Source: Prevotella sp.
Lineage (GTDB): Bacteria; Bacteroidota; Bacteroidia; Bacteroidales; Bacteroidaceae
Direction of reading: 5' to 3'
Assembly: GCA_016281055.1 (NCBI GenBank)
Contig: JAEEHW010000008.1
Coordinates: 1 to 51,317 of the forward strand
Length of the DNA stretch: 51,317 nucleotides
Part shown: positions 1 to 8,061 of the stretch, piece after piece
Position numbering within the stretch: position 1 is the first letter of the stretch
Layout: every line of letters begins with the position of its first letter
Notes under the pieces: model-generated
What the model was told of the DNA's origin: nothing
What the model saw: only the letters and a program-made list of their open reading frames with translations
Database searches by the model: none
Program-made: the position numbers and the translations under genes

Positions 1-1
1 G

Positions 2-1501
2 CCTCCTGCTACTTCATTGCAGAAGACGGAGAAGGTGATGGACCAGGTGCAGCGTATGCTCGATAACAACCCTGCCGTGGATGTGGCACTTCGCATCTCA
101 GGTTATAACTTCATTGCCGGACAGGGTTCCAACCAGGGTACCTTCATCGTAAAGCTGAAAAACTTTGACGACAGAAACCGCTCAGAGTCATCAATGATGG
201 TGCTGGGTATGATATACAAGCAGACCGCCGTAATCAAGGGCGCGCAGATATTGGCCTTCCAGCCACCTATGGTGATGGGTTTCTCTGCAACCAACAGCAT
301 GACGTTTGCCATGCAGGACCGCACGGGCGGCTCGCTTGACAAATTCTTCAACGTGACGAAGAAATTCATTGCAGCACTTAATGCACGTCCGGAATTCTCC
401 AACGTCATGACATCGTTCAACTCTTCATATCCGCAGTATATGATACACGTTGACGTGGCTAAGTGTAAGCAGGCTGGCATATCACCATCTGCCGTGCTCA
501 CAACCATGCAGGGCTACTATGGCGGTATGTATTCAAGCAACTTCAACAGCTACGGTAAACTCTACCGTGTATATGTGCAGGGTGACCCGAAGATGCGTGA
601 GGACAAGGCTTCGCTGCAGAACATATATGTGCGCACACCAAACGGAATGGCGCCAATCAGCGAGTTCGTGAACCTCGAGAGAGTATATGGCCCGCAGGTG
701 GTAGAGCGTTTCAACCTCTTCACCTCAATCAATGTCAACGCCTCTCCTGCCAGCGGATACTCGTCAGGTGACTGTATCAAGGCTATGGAAGAGGTCAGCA
801 AGGAAGTGCTGCCGACAGGTTATACGTATGAGTTCTCAGGACTCACGCGAAATGAGGCTGAGTCATCAAATTCTACAGCTATCGTGCTGGTGCTCTGTCT
901 TGTGTTCGTCTATCTGATTCTCTCAGCTCAGTATGAGTCATACCTGCTGCCGCTGACGGTCATCTTGTCTGTACCGTTCGGTTTGGCTGGTGCATTCCTG
1001 TTCACCAACCTCTTCAGCAAGAACAATGACATATACATGCAGATTGCGCTCATCATGCTCGTGGGTCTGTTGGCAAAGAACGCCATCCTCATCGTGCAGT
1101 TCGCATTGGAGCGCCGCCGACTCGGTATGGCTATCTCTTGGTCAGCCATACTCGGTGCTACAGCCCGTCTGCGTCCTATCCTCATGACCTCTCTGGCGAT
1201 GATTATCGGTCTGTTCCCGCTTATCATCACCGGTATACCAGGACTGAACCTTTTCCTGCCACCATCGGTAGGCGAGAATGGTTACACCACACTTGGTGCC
1301 GCTGCCATCGGCGGTATGCTCGTGGGTACGTTCTGTCAGGTTATGATAGTTCCATGCCTGTTTATCATCTTCGAATGGCTGCAGGAGAAGATCAAGCCTA
1401 TTGAGTTCAATGACGACAATGCAAAGGTTGACTCTGAACTGAAACAGTACGCCATCTCCGCGCATGAGATAAACCAGCAGGAACCAGGCTACGTGAAGTA
1501 A
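2..1501 (+). CDS. RND (HAE1/AcrB-type) multidrug efflux pump, C-terminal fragment
   Basis: Inner-membrane proton-driven efflux transporter; the reading frame is open to the left edge, so the first half lies outside the window. The visible part has the second porter region (about residues 1-280 from the first candidate start at 17) and then hydrophobic segments near 287-306, 312-330, 341-363, 390-405 and 423-452. The segment LSAQYESYLLPLTVILSVP and the later GLLAKNAILIVQFALERRR match the conserved transmembrane blocks of AcrB/MexB-type pumps. An outer-membrane channel gene follows after 38 bp, as expected for a tripartite operon; the membrane-fusion gene is presumably upstream. Substrate cannot be read from sequence. 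The family call is secure; the true start is not in the window. Confidence 0.95.
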   Translation, partial: PPATSLQKTEKVMDQVQRMLDNNPAVDVALRISGYNFIAGQGSNQGTFIVKLKNFDDRNRSESSMMVLGMIYKQTAVIKGAQILAFQPPMVMGFSATNSMTFAMQDRTGGSLDKFFNVTKKFIAALNARPEFSNVMTSFNSSYPQYMIHVDVAKCKQAGISPSAVLTTMQGYYGGMYSSNFNSYGKLYRVYVQGDPKMREDKASLQNIYVRTPNGMAPISEFVNLERVYGPQVVERFNLFTSINVNASPASGYSSGDCIKAMEEVSKEVLPTGYTYEFSGLTRNEAESSNSTAIVLVLCLVFVYLILSAQYESYLLPLTVILSVPFGLAGAFLFTNLFSKNNDIYMQIALIMLVGLLAKNAILIVQFALERRRLGMAISWSAILGATARLRPILMTSLAMIIGLFPLIITGIPGLNLFLPPSVGENGYTTLGAAAIGGMLVGTFCQVMIVPCLFIIFEWLQEKIKPIEFNDDNAKVDSELKQYAISAHEINQQEPGYVK

Positions 1502-1502
1502 A

Positions 1503-1539
1503 CTGAAAGTTGAAAATTGAGAATTGAGAATAGAAAATT
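1503..1539 (+). repeat. Heptamer tandem array (TTGAGAA type) filling the RND-channel spacer
   Basis: Five consecutive 7-mers CTGAAAG, TTGAAAA, TTGAGAA, TTGAGAA, TAGAAAA start 2 nt after the RND stop codon and end 2 nt before the ATG of the outer-membrane channel gene. The array therefore makes up essentially the whole spacer, including any ribosome-binding region. The same type of array recurs elsewhere in the window. Confidence 0.8.
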
Positions 1540-2994
1540 ATGATTAGCATTATAAAAAAAGACAAGTGCAAGAGAGACACCCGCAAGGGATTCTTCTCTC
1601 TTCACTCTTCACTCTTCGCTCTGTCACTACTGCTGCTTGCGGCAACCGTGACATCCTGTGGACTGTACCAGAAGTATGAGCGTCCGGAGACGAAGGTGAT
1701 GGATGAAAATATTATGCGCAACGCATCTCAGTATGCCAACACCACCGACAGCACAGGCTTCGGCGACGTGGCATGGCGTGAGGTGTTCACCGACCCGCAG
1801 TTGCAGGCTCTCATTCAGGAGGGACTTGACAATAGCGACGACATCTTTGCTGCTGCAGCCAACATACAGAAGATGGAGGCAGCACTGTCCTGCTCACGTC
1901 TGGCATTCCTTCCGTCGGTTGCATTCTCTCCACAAGGTACCTTGTCAAAGGTGCTTTCGGGCGACTATAAGAGCGACTGGTCTAAGAGCTACACATTGCC
2001 CGTTTCTGCATCGTGGACCGTTGACCTCTTCGGCAACCTCCTCTCACAGAAGCGCGGTACAGAGATGCAACTCGAGATGATGAAAGACTATGAGCAACTG
2101 ACACGCTCAAAGGTTATCTGTGGCATTGCAAATGCATACTATACGCTGCTGATGCTCGACCGCCAGCTTGAGATACTTGATGAGATGGACACGCTGACCA
2201 ACGATACCTACGAGATGATGAAACTGCAGAAGGAACTGCGCGGTGCACGCGAGACTGCCGTAGTGAGCGCAGAGGCTTCCTTGCTCAGCGTTAGGTCGCA
2301 GAAGATAGACATGCAGCGCCAGGTGCTTGCCGTTGAGAATAATCTCTCGCTCCTCCTTGGTCGCAGCGCACAGTCTATCAAGCGTGGCAAACTGGCAGAC
2401 CAGAATATGCCGGAAAAGTTCAGCACTGGCTTGGCTGTCAACCTGCTTGCTGCACGTCCTGACGTTCATGCGGCAGAGATGAACATGGCCAACTGCTTCT
2501 ACGCTGTTGAGACAGCGCGCAGCAAGTTCTATCCGCAGCTTACCATTACTGGTACTGGTGCTTATACAAACAATATTGGCCAGGTGGTTAATCCTGGGCA
2601 GTGGCTTGCAAACTTCGTTGGTCAGCTTGTGCAGCCTATCTTCCAGAACGGCAGGATAAAGGCTGGACTGAAGGTTGCACAACTCGAATACGAGGTGGCC
2701 TACCGTGAATGGGAGCACTCCATCCTCAGTGCAGGAGCAGAGGTCAGCAATGCCCTCGTGGAGTATAACAGCGCAAAGGCAAAGGGCGAAGTGGACCGTC
2801 AGCAGGTGGAGACACTGACAAAGAGCGTTGACTACACCAAGGAACTCTTCCAGATGGGCAGCAGCTCATACCTGGAGGTGTTGCAGGCACAGTCGCAACT
2901 GCTCAATGCGAAGATTTCACAAGTAACCGACGACTTCAACAAGATGCAGGCAGTGGTCAACCTCTACTCTGCACTTGGAGGAGGAAGGAAGTGA
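1540..2994 (+). CDS. TolC/OprM-type outer-membrane efflux lipoprotein (NodT family)
   Basis: Outer-membrane channel that completes the RND pump encoded just upstream. The N-terminus is a long signal sequence ending in a lipobox (VTSC, acylated Cys about residue 40), then two outer-membrane-efflux repeats rich in long helices; 484 residues is normal for the NodT/OprM class. Residues 19-28 (FSLHSSLFAL) are encoded by a heptamer array (1594-1621), so part of the signal peptide is repeat-derived and unusually long. The ATG at 1540 is the only sensible start. The TGA stop lies inside the first unit of another heptamer array, so the gene's 3' end is shaped by the repeat. Cotranscription with the pump is very likely. 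Confidence 0.95.
   Translation: MISIIKKDKCKRDTRKGFFSLHSSLFALSLLLLAATVTSCGLYQKYERPETKVMDENIMRNASQYANTTDSTGFGDVAWREVFTDPQLQALIQEGLDNSDDIFAAAANIQKMEAALSCSRLAFLPSVAFSPQGTLSKVLSGDYKSDWSKSYTLPVSASWTVDLFGNLLSQKRGTEMQLEMMKDYEQLTRSKVICGIANAYYTLLMLDRQLEILDEMDTLTNDTYEMMKLQKELRGARETAVVSAEASLLSVRSQKIDMQRQVLAVENNLSLLLGRSAQSIKRGKLADQNMPEKFSTGLAVNLLAARPDVHAAEMNMANCFYAVETARSKFYPQLTITGTGAYTNNIGQVVNPGQWLANFVGQLVQPIFQNGRIKAGLKVAQLEYEVAYREWEHSILSAGAEVSNALVEYNSAKAKGEVDRQQVETLTKSVDYTKELFQMGSSSYLEVLQAQSQLLNAKISQVTDDFNKMQAVVNLYSALGGGRK
1594..1621 (+). repeat. Heptamer tandem array inside the channel signal peptide
   Basis: Four 7-mers TTCTCTC, TTCACTC, TTCACTC, TTCGCTC (minus-strand reading: GTGAAGA type) lie in frame within the signal peptide of the outer-membrane channel and encode SLHSSLFAL. 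A 7-bp unit read in triplets gives a 7-residue peptide period, explaining the HSSLF pattern. Confidence 0.75.
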
Positions 2995-3032
2995 AAAGTG
3001 AAGAATGAAAAGTGAAGAATGAAGAATTAAAC
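2991..3032 (+). repeat. Heptamer tandem array (GTGAAGA type) between efflux channel and lpxA
   Basis: Six 7-mers GTGAAAA, GTGAAGA, ATGAAAA, GTGAAGA, ATGAAGA, ATTAAAC. The first unit contains the TGA stop of the preceding gene (2992-2994) and the last ends 8 nt before the ATG of lpxA. The array makes up nearly the entire 46-bp spacer. Confidence 0.8.
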
Positions 3033-3040
3033 AACGCATT

Positions 3041-3820
3041 ATGAGTAACATTTCAGACAAAGCAGTTATCTCGCCTAATGCAAAGATTGGGCAGAACGTA
3101 ACCATATATCCGTTCGTTTACATAGAAGACGATGTGGTGGTGGGTGACGATTGCATACTCTATCCCGGCGTGAACCTCATGAACGGCACCCGTCTGGGCA
3201 AGGGAAACAAGATACACCAGAACACTGTCATCAGTGCCATACCGCAGGACTTCAACTACAGCGGCGGTGCCACAGTGTGCGTTATCGGTGACAACAACAT
3301 CATACGCGAGAATGTGGTTATCAACCGTGCCACATACGATGACGGTGAGACACGCATCGGCAACGGCAACTTCCTCATGGAGGGCGTACACCTATCGCAC
3401 GACGTACACATGGGTAATGAGAGTGTGCTGGGCTACGGCACGAAGATTGCCGGTGACGTGCAGATTGGCAACCACGTGATATTCTCGTCGGGCGTCATAG
3501 CCAACCCTGGCGTACGCGTGGGCGACTGCGCCATGATACAGTCAGGATGCCGTTTCTCAAAGGATGTCCCTCCTTACATCGTTGCGGGCGGACATCCTAT
3601 AAAATACGGCGGCATCAACTCCTTCGTGATTGACAAGCACGGAATATCAGACAAGGTGAAGGCACACATCGCCAATGCCTACCGCCTGGTGTTCCACGGT
3701 CAGGACGACATCATGAACGTCTGCGCACAGATTGAGCAGCAGATACCATCATCAGTGGAGATTGACGGCATCGTCAACTTCCTGAGAACTTCAGAACTTG
3801 GATTAATAACAAAGATGTAA
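3041..3820 (+). CDS. lpxA: Acyl-ACP--UDP-N-acetylglucosamine O-acyltransferase (LpxA family)
   Basis: First step of lipid A synthesis: transfer of a 3-hydroxyacyl chain from acyl carrier protein to UDP-GlcNAc in the cytoplasm. The protein starts directly with left-handed beta-helix hexapeptide repeats (ISPNAKIGQNVTIYPFVYI and so on), has the substrate-region IPQDFNYSGG, and the HLSHD block at about 117-121 whose second His (about 120) aligns with the catalytic His125 of E. coli LpxA. A helical tail begins near 190. Length 259 against 262 in E. coli. It lies downstream of an efflux operon rather than beside lpxD/lpxC-fabZ, and the tail has GGINSFVID where typical LpxA has a GVNxEGL block. A second, LpxA-like paralogue with another acceptor is therefore possible. 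Confidence 0.85.
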   Translation: MSNISDKAVISPNAKIGQNVTIYPFVYIEDDVVVGDDCILYPGVNLMNGTRLGKGNKIHQNTVISAIPQDFNYSGGATVCVIGDNNIIRENVVINRATYDDGETRIGNGNFLMEGVHLSHDVHMGNESVLGYGTKIAGDVQIGNHVIFSSGVIANPGVRVGDCAMIQSGCRFSKDVPPYIVAGGHPIKYGGINSFVIDKHGISDKVKAHIANAYRLVFHGQDDIMNVCAQIEQQIPSSVEIDGIVNFLRTSELGLITKM

Positions 3821-3849
3821 AAATCCTCGGAGACGAGAGAAGACTTTTA

Positions 3850-3857
3850 TATCTTTG
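3850..3857 (+). promoter_or_regulatory. Possible -7 element (TATCTTTG) downstream of lpxA
   Basis: TATCTTTG fits the TAnnTTTG consensus, but no clear -33 box is seen. It lies 166 bp before the 4Fe-4S gene at 4024 and just before a hairpin at 3875-3904, so it could drive that gene with a long leader or a very short transcript. Confidence 0.4.
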
Positions 3858-3874
3858 CACTTTTTGATAATGTG

Positions 3875-3904
3875 AGGGCAGGATGTTGTGAAACAGCCTG
3901 CCCT
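3875..3904 (+). terminator. Stem-loop downstream of lpxA, terminator or attenuator
   Basis: Perfect 8-bp stem AGGGCAGG / CCTGCCCT with a 14-nt loop, followed by TCTTGTATTCT. It lies 54 bp after the lpxA stop and can end the efflux-lpxA transcript. The U-tract is weak. Confidence 0.5.
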
Positions 3905-4023
3905 TCTTGTATTCTATGATATGGTCATTGCATTTCCGTAAGCATGGTACCTCTGTCACCATGATTTCTTATGGCATCGTTTTTGTATTCTGACTGCATA
4001 TAACTTATTATTTTGCGAAAACT

Positions 4024-4704
4024 ATGTCAACAACAAAAAGATTCCACCGTCATTTCCCTGTCAAAGGCTATCCTATCTTCTGGATTATCATCGCATACCT
4101 CATACTGGGTTGGTTCTTTCCCGTTGTGGGACTCATCGCCATCATCTGCATGATTGGCCCGGTGCTCACATCCGTATGGAAGGGACGCTACTGGTGCGGC
4201 AACGTGTGTCCGCGCGGCAATTTCTTCGACCGCGTACTGTCACGCTATTCACCGCATCGTCCTATACCGCGTTTCGTCCGCACACTCGGCTTCCGCATAT
4301 TCATGGTATGCTTCATCTTCGCCATGTTCGGCATTCAGATGTACTTTGCCTGGGGCGACTGGGGAGCCATGGGCCGTGTGTTCTGGAATATCATCCTTGC
4401 CACCAGCATAGTGGCGGTGGTGCTTGCCTTCATCTACGCACCGCGCACATGGTGCACGTTCTGCCCTATGGGCACGCTGTCAGCATGGGTGGCACCACGC
4501 AAGGCACCGCTGCCGTCGGCATACAAGGCCATCCACGTCAGCGAGTCTTGCCAGATGAAATGCAAGAGTTGCGCACGTGTATGTCCTATGCAACTCACTC
4601 CATACGACAGCCGAGGCCAGCAGGAAGGCTACCTGCACCCAGACTGCATCAAGTGCGGCAAATGCACGAAGGCATGCCCAACTAAGATTATGAGTATGGA
4701 ATAG
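4024..4704 (+). CDS. Membrane-bound 4Fe-4S protein of the NapH/CcoG/YccM type
   Basis: Integral membrane ferredoxin-like electron carrier; partner unknown. Hydrophobic segments lie near 18-50, 90-110 and 121-140. Two membrane-associated Cys motifs are seen (WCGNVCPRG near 57-64 and WCTFCPMGTLSAW near 143-155). A soluble tail carries two classical 4Fe-4S motifs: Cys176, 180, 183, 187 (CQMKCKSCARVCP) and Cys208, 211, 214, 218 (CIKCGKCTKACP). This arrangement is that of the NapH/NosR-C-terminal/MauN group. No nap, nos or cytochrome oxidase gene is nearby, so the redox partner cannot be assigned. A second protein with related membrane Cys motifs is encoded at 49226-50287. The start is the first ATG; an imperfect promoter (TTTG at 3982, TATTTTGC near 4009) precedes it. 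Confidence 0.85.
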   Translation: MSTTKRFHRHFPVKGYPIFWIIIAYLILGWFFPVVGLIAIICMIGPVLTSVWKGRYWCGNVCPRGNFFDRVLSRYSPHRPIPRFVRTLGFRIFMVCFIFAMFGIQMYFAWGDWGAMGRVFWNIILATSIVAVVLAFIYAPRTWCTFCPMGTLSAWVAPRKAPLPSAYKAIHVSESCQMKCKSCARVCPMQLTPYDSRGQQEGYLHPDCIKCGKCTKACPTKIMSME

Positions 4705-4741
4705 GGCGAGGGCTGTTTATGCAGGTATCTAAAAAACACCT

Positions 4742-5212
4742 TTAACTGTTATTATCGGCAACATACTGCAGAATCTGCTCTGCATGAATCTTGGTCTTTA
4801 TCTCTTTCGGGGTAAAGACCTTTTCTATTATGCCCTCCTCATTCACAAGGTAGGTGGTGCGCAGTATGCCCATAAACTTCTTTCCGTACATGGATTTCTC
4901 ACCCCAGCAACCTAACTGCTGCATGAGTTCCGTGTCGGTGTCGGCAATAAGCGGAAAATCCAGTGCGTGCTTGTCAGCAAACTTTTTCTGCGTTGCCTGG
5001 CTGTCCTTGCTTATGCCCACTATGCTGTATCCAGCCTCCTCCAACTCCGTCTTATGTGCCTGCAGAGAGCAAGCCTCGGCAGTGCATCCGCTGGTATTCG
5101 CCTTCGGATAACTGTAAAGCACCAGTTTCTTGCCACGAAAATCACTCGCCTTAATCTCACGCCCGTCCTGGTCAATGCCAAGCACATCAGGTATTCTGTC
5201 TCCTATTGTCAT
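4742..5212 (-). CDS. bcp: Thioredoxin-dependent thiol peroxidase (BCP/PrxQ peroxiredoxin)
   Basis: Cytoplasmic peroxiredoxin that reduces hydroperoxides with thioredoxin. Using the ATG at 5212 the product is 156 residues, the usual BCP length. The peroxidatic Cys is about residue 43 in NTSGCTAEAC, with a second Cys five residues on as the likely resolving Cys, the PrxQ arrangement. The common Pro before the catalytic Gly is Ser here. The reading frame is open to 5260, but the extra 16 residues do not resemble the family start, and MTIGDRIPDVLG is the typical N-terminus. It stands alone, convergent with the 4Fe-4S gene and divergent from the methyltransferase. Confidence 0.93.
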   Translation of the reverse strand: MTIGDRIPDVLGIDQDGREIKASDFRGKKLVLYSYPKANTSGCTAEACSLQAHKTELEEAGYSIVGISKDSQATQKKFADKHALDFPLIADTDTELMQQLGCWGEKSMYGKKFMGILRTTYLVNEEGIIEKVFTPKEIKTKIHAEQILQYVADNNS

Positions 5213-5322
5213 AATCGGTTGTATTGTTTTTGGTTTATGGTAAATAAAAGTTTTATACACGGTCCTGCTATATAAAAAACGGCTGAGAGTATAAAAAAGT
5301 ATCTATATTTACATTCTTTTCT

Positions 5323-5352
5323 TTTGTAATTCAAAAAAAAGATATAACTTTG
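5323..5352 (+). promoter_or_regulatory. Promoter of the methyltransferase gene
   Basis: -33 TTTG (5323-5326), an 18-bp spacer and -7 TAACTTTG (5345-5352), the Bacteroidetes pattern. The expected start of transcription near 5358 leaves only about 5-15 nt before the possible ATG codons at 5364 and 5373. Confidence 0.7.
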
Positions 5353-5363
5353 TCCTAAATCTA

Positions 5364-6092
5364 ATGTGTTATATGAACAAAATCAACGATACTAAAGACC
5401 CCATGGGCAGAGCCATCGCTGACTACTACAGCAAAGGCGCTGCAGACAGACTCAGAGTGTTTTCCCCGATGTTTGAGGAAGACGAGATACCTGTGCAAAT
5501 GCTTTTTCGTGAGTATGACGACATGCCAGAGATAGAACGTGCTGCCCTCGACATGGTCAGGGGCAAGACTCTTGACGTGGGTGCCGGCAGCGGATGTCAT
5601 TCGCTTGTGCTGCAGCAACGAGGCGTTGACGTCACTGCCGTTGACATCTCGCCGTTGTCGGTAAAGACCATGAAGGAGCGAGGAGTGAGACAGGTGGCAG
5701 AACAGGATTTCTTCAAACTGAAAGGTCAGTATGACACCATCCTGATGCTGATGAACGGCATAGGCATTGTGGGAACGCTGGAGCGCATGCCAGAGTTCTT
5801 CCGCCATCTTGACAAGATACTGGCTCCGGGAGGCCAGTTGCTGTGTGACTCATCAGACATCAGTTATGTCTTTGAGGATGAGGACGGCATTATAGACTAT
5901 CCCGACACCGACAGCTATTATGGCGAACTGACTTATCGCATGCAATACAAAGACTCTGTGAGCGATGCCTTCCCCTGGCTATACATCGATGCCGCCACAC
6001 TTGAGCAAAAAGCATCAGAAAGCGGCTATGCCGTCGAAGTGGTAGCCCAAGGCGACCATTATGACTACTTGGCAAGAATCACCAAAAGGTGA
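5364..6092 (+). CDS. Class I SAM-dependent methyltransferase
   Basis: Cytoplasmic methyltransferase with unknown acceptor. Motif I is LDVGAGSG at about 70-77; the acidic loop after beta-2 is AVDISPLSV; LMLMNGIGIVGTLERMPEFF and a post-motif APGGQLLCDSSDI follow, the standard seven-strand fold. At 242 residues it belongs to the broad Methyltransf_11/25-like group. Two starts are possible, ATG 5364 (MCYMNK) or 5373 (MNKIND); the second gives the more natural N-terminus and a longer leader. Monocistronic: its own promoter lies immediately upstream and a repeat region follows. A natural-product or tRNA role cannot be told from sequence. Confidence 0.85.
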   Translation: MCYMNKINDTKDPMGRAIADYYSKGAADRLRVFSPMFEEDEIPVQMLFREYDDMPEIERAALDMVRGKTLDVGAGSGCHSLVLQQRGVDVTAVDISPLSVKTMKERGVRQVAEQDFFKLKGQYDTILMLMNGIGIVGTLERMPEFFRHLDKILAPGGQLLCDSSDISYVFEDEDGIIDYPDTDSYYGELTYRMQYKDSVSDAFPWLYIDAATLEQKASESGYAVEVVAQGDHYDYLARITKR

Positions 6093-6193
6093 AAGGTGAA
6101 AATGGAGTACGAACACGACATTTTTCTTAAACCGTTTTTTCGCTGTTTGTGGTAAGAAAATGAGGGAACAAAATTCGCAAAATCGGAGGTTTA

Positions 6194-6585
6194 GGCAAAT
6201 GTTAAAAATGTAAAGTTTTCTTAATACGCAGTAAAAGCTATCATATTGCATCGTAATATGATAGCTTTTACTGTGTAATACCATTGCTTTTGCAGTGTAA
6301 TCAGGCTGCTTTTATAACCTAATTAATGCGCAATTATTGCATTTTTGCACGCTTTTTTCACTCCGCATGGCACAATTATGCATTATGCATTGTGAATTGT
6401 GCATTAAAAACACGCATTGTGAATTGAAAAAAACGTTTCAAGGTACCTCTACGCGATTCAACCCTCTTTCTGGGATACATGTCCACCCACCCTTGTCAAT
6501 GTCCCTTAAAATGAGTTTTCTAAACAGTGGTGATTTAGAACAATTTGAACCATCCCAAAAGACTGTAGTTTCTTTTGGAAGATAA
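6194..6585 (+). repeat. Composite intergenic repeat, copy 1 (modules A-B-C-D)
   Basis: This fills the gene-free stretch 6093-6585. Module A (6194-6225) begins GGCAAATGTTAAAAATG. Module B is a perfect 18-bp-stem hairpin, AGTAAAAGCTATCATATT (6230-6247) with its inverted copy at 6255-6272, plus degenerate relatives to about 6312. Module C (about 6324-6427) is a degraded AATGCAT-type heptamer palindrome. Module D (about 6455-6521) ends in CCCTTAAAATGAGTTTTCT. The D end is 64 bp from the stop of the minus-strand nucleotidyltransferase gene. The same order is found at 34359-34675 and a related form at 24611-24928. Confidence 0.8.
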
Positions 6586-8061
6586 TTATGCCGGAAGCAG
6601 TCCCATCTCTTGTGCTTTTCCCTTGAGCAACACCATGAGCGGTTCACGCTCGTTCTCCACGCGGTTGTCGAGCACGGCATCCTTCAGATACTGTTTCAGT
6701 TCGCCCACCTCACGCGATGGTTTGAGATTGAACATCTGCATTATCTCGTTGCCGTCAATACAAGGCTGCAGGAGACGTTTGAAATCACGCTGCTTAAGGT
6801 CTTCTATCTTCTCACGCACAAGGGTATAGTTGTCGCGGAAACGCTGCTTGCGCACCTGATTCTTGCTTGTGATGTCTGCCTCGCAGAGTATCATGAGGTC
6901 GTCGATGTAGTCGCCGGCATCGTTCACCAGTCGTCTGACGGCACTGTCGGTCACCTCATTGTCAGCGATGGCGATGGGGCGCATGTGCATGTCAACGAGA
7001 AGCTGCACATACTTCATCTTCTGGTCCTGGGGCAACTTCATGCGGTTGAAAATCTTCGGCACCATTCGTCCTCCGATATGATCGTGCGAATGGAACGTCC
7101 ACCCTTGCAGATTGTCCCAGCGTTTGCTCCTTGTCTTGCCTATGTCATGGAGCAGGGCTGCCCAACGGAGATAGAGTGAGGAATAAACAGGGAGGAGTGT
7201 TGATTCGGTGCATTTCGCAACATTGTCGAGCACCTCCAGTGTGTGATAGAAATTATTCTTGTGAGCCTTACCATTGCGCTCCTCCACTATATCGAGGTCT
7301 GCCACTTCCGGCAGTATGAGGCGTAGCAGTCCGCAGCGCTGCAAATCCACAAAGCCACGGCTGGGTGTCTTTGTCATCAAAGTCTTGTTCAGTTCCTCGT
7401 TGATGCGCTCGGCGGAGATTATCTTTATTCGTCCGGCATTGCGTTCAAGAGCATCAAACGTCTCATCATCGATATAGAAATTCAGCCGTGTAGCGAAACG
7501 TATGCAGCGCAGCATGCGCAGCGGGTCGTCAGAGAAGGTAATGTCGGGATCGAGCGGCGTGCGAATAATGCCATCCCAAAGGTCATCCAGTCCGCCGAAG
7601 GGATCAACGAGTTCGCCGAAACGGTCGTGATTCAGGCAGATGGCCATGGCGTTGATGGTGAAGTCACGGCGGTTCTGGTCATCTTCCAGGGTTCCGTCCT
7701 CCACAATGGGCTTACGCGAGTCACGCTGATAACTCTCCCTGCGTGCACCGACGAACTCCACCTCCAGGTCGTTCATCTTGACCTGTGCCGTACCGAAATT
7801 CTTGAACACTGAGAGATAAGCCCTGCGTCCCAGTTTTTTCTTCAGCAGCTTTGCCACCTCGATGCCGGGACTCTTTATGCTTTTGTCAGGACTGACCACC
7901 ACGCAGTCAATGTCATCAGACGGTCGTTCAAGGAAGATGTCTCTAACGTATCCTCCCACCACATAGCACTCCAGCCCCAGTTCATCAGCTGTGGCAGAGA
8001 TTGTCCTGAATATGTCCTGGTCAAGCAGTTCGGCCAGTTCTTCGTCGGTATATTCCTTCAT
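6586..8061 (-). CDS. tRNA nucleotidyltransferase (CCA-adding/poly(A) polymerase family) with HD domain
   Basis: Adds or repairs the 3' CCA end of tRNA using CTP and ATP. Numbered from ATG 8061 (491 residues): nucleotidyltransferase motif GGYVRD at about 36-41, catalytic DIDC near 50-53, RRDFTINAM near 131-139, the FSDDPLRMLRCIRFATRL neck region, and an HD-type phosphohydrolase domain (HDIGK near 305, then HSHDH). The reading frame is open to 8103, but ATG 8061 overlaps the upstream stop as ATGA, arguing for this start and translational coupling to the RlpA-like gene. It is convergent with composite repeat copy 1. Confident as to family; CCA addition rather than poly(A) synthesis is inferred from Bacteroidetes precedent. 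Confidence 0.92.
   Translation of the reverse strand: MKEYTDEELAELLDQDIFRTISATADELGLECYVVGGYVRDIFLERPSDDIDCVVVSPDKSIKSPGIEVAKLLKKKLGRRAYLSVFKNFGTAQVKMNDLEVEFVGARRESYQRDSRKPIVEDGTLEDDQNRRDFTINAMAICLNHDRFGELVDPFGGLDDLWDGIIRTPLDPDITFSDDPLRMLRCIRFATRLNFYIDDETFDALERNAGRIKIISAERINEELNKTLMTKTPSRGFVDLQRCGLLRLILPEVADLDIVEERNGKAHKNNFYHTLEVLDNVAKCTESTLLPVYSSLYLRWAALLHDIGKTRSKRWDNLQGWTFHSHDHIGGRMVPKIFNRMKLPQDQKMKYVQLLVDMHMRPIAIADNEVTDSAVRRLVNDAGDYIDDLMILCEADITSKNQVRKQRFRDNYTLVREKIEDLKQRDFKRLLQPCIDGNEIMQMFNLKPSREVGELKQYLKDAVLDNRVENEREPLMVLLKGKAQEMGLLPA

Noticed and set aside
4742..5260. Longer Bcp start at 5260
   Set aside because: The extra 16 residues do not resemble the family and the normal N-terminus begins at ATG 5212.
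6337..6585. Possible small protein reading through the AATGCAT repeats (Cys/His-rich, HCELCIKNTHCELKK)
   Set aside because: It is the translation of a heptamer palindrome in an intergenic repeat, with no promoter, family likeness or conserved start.
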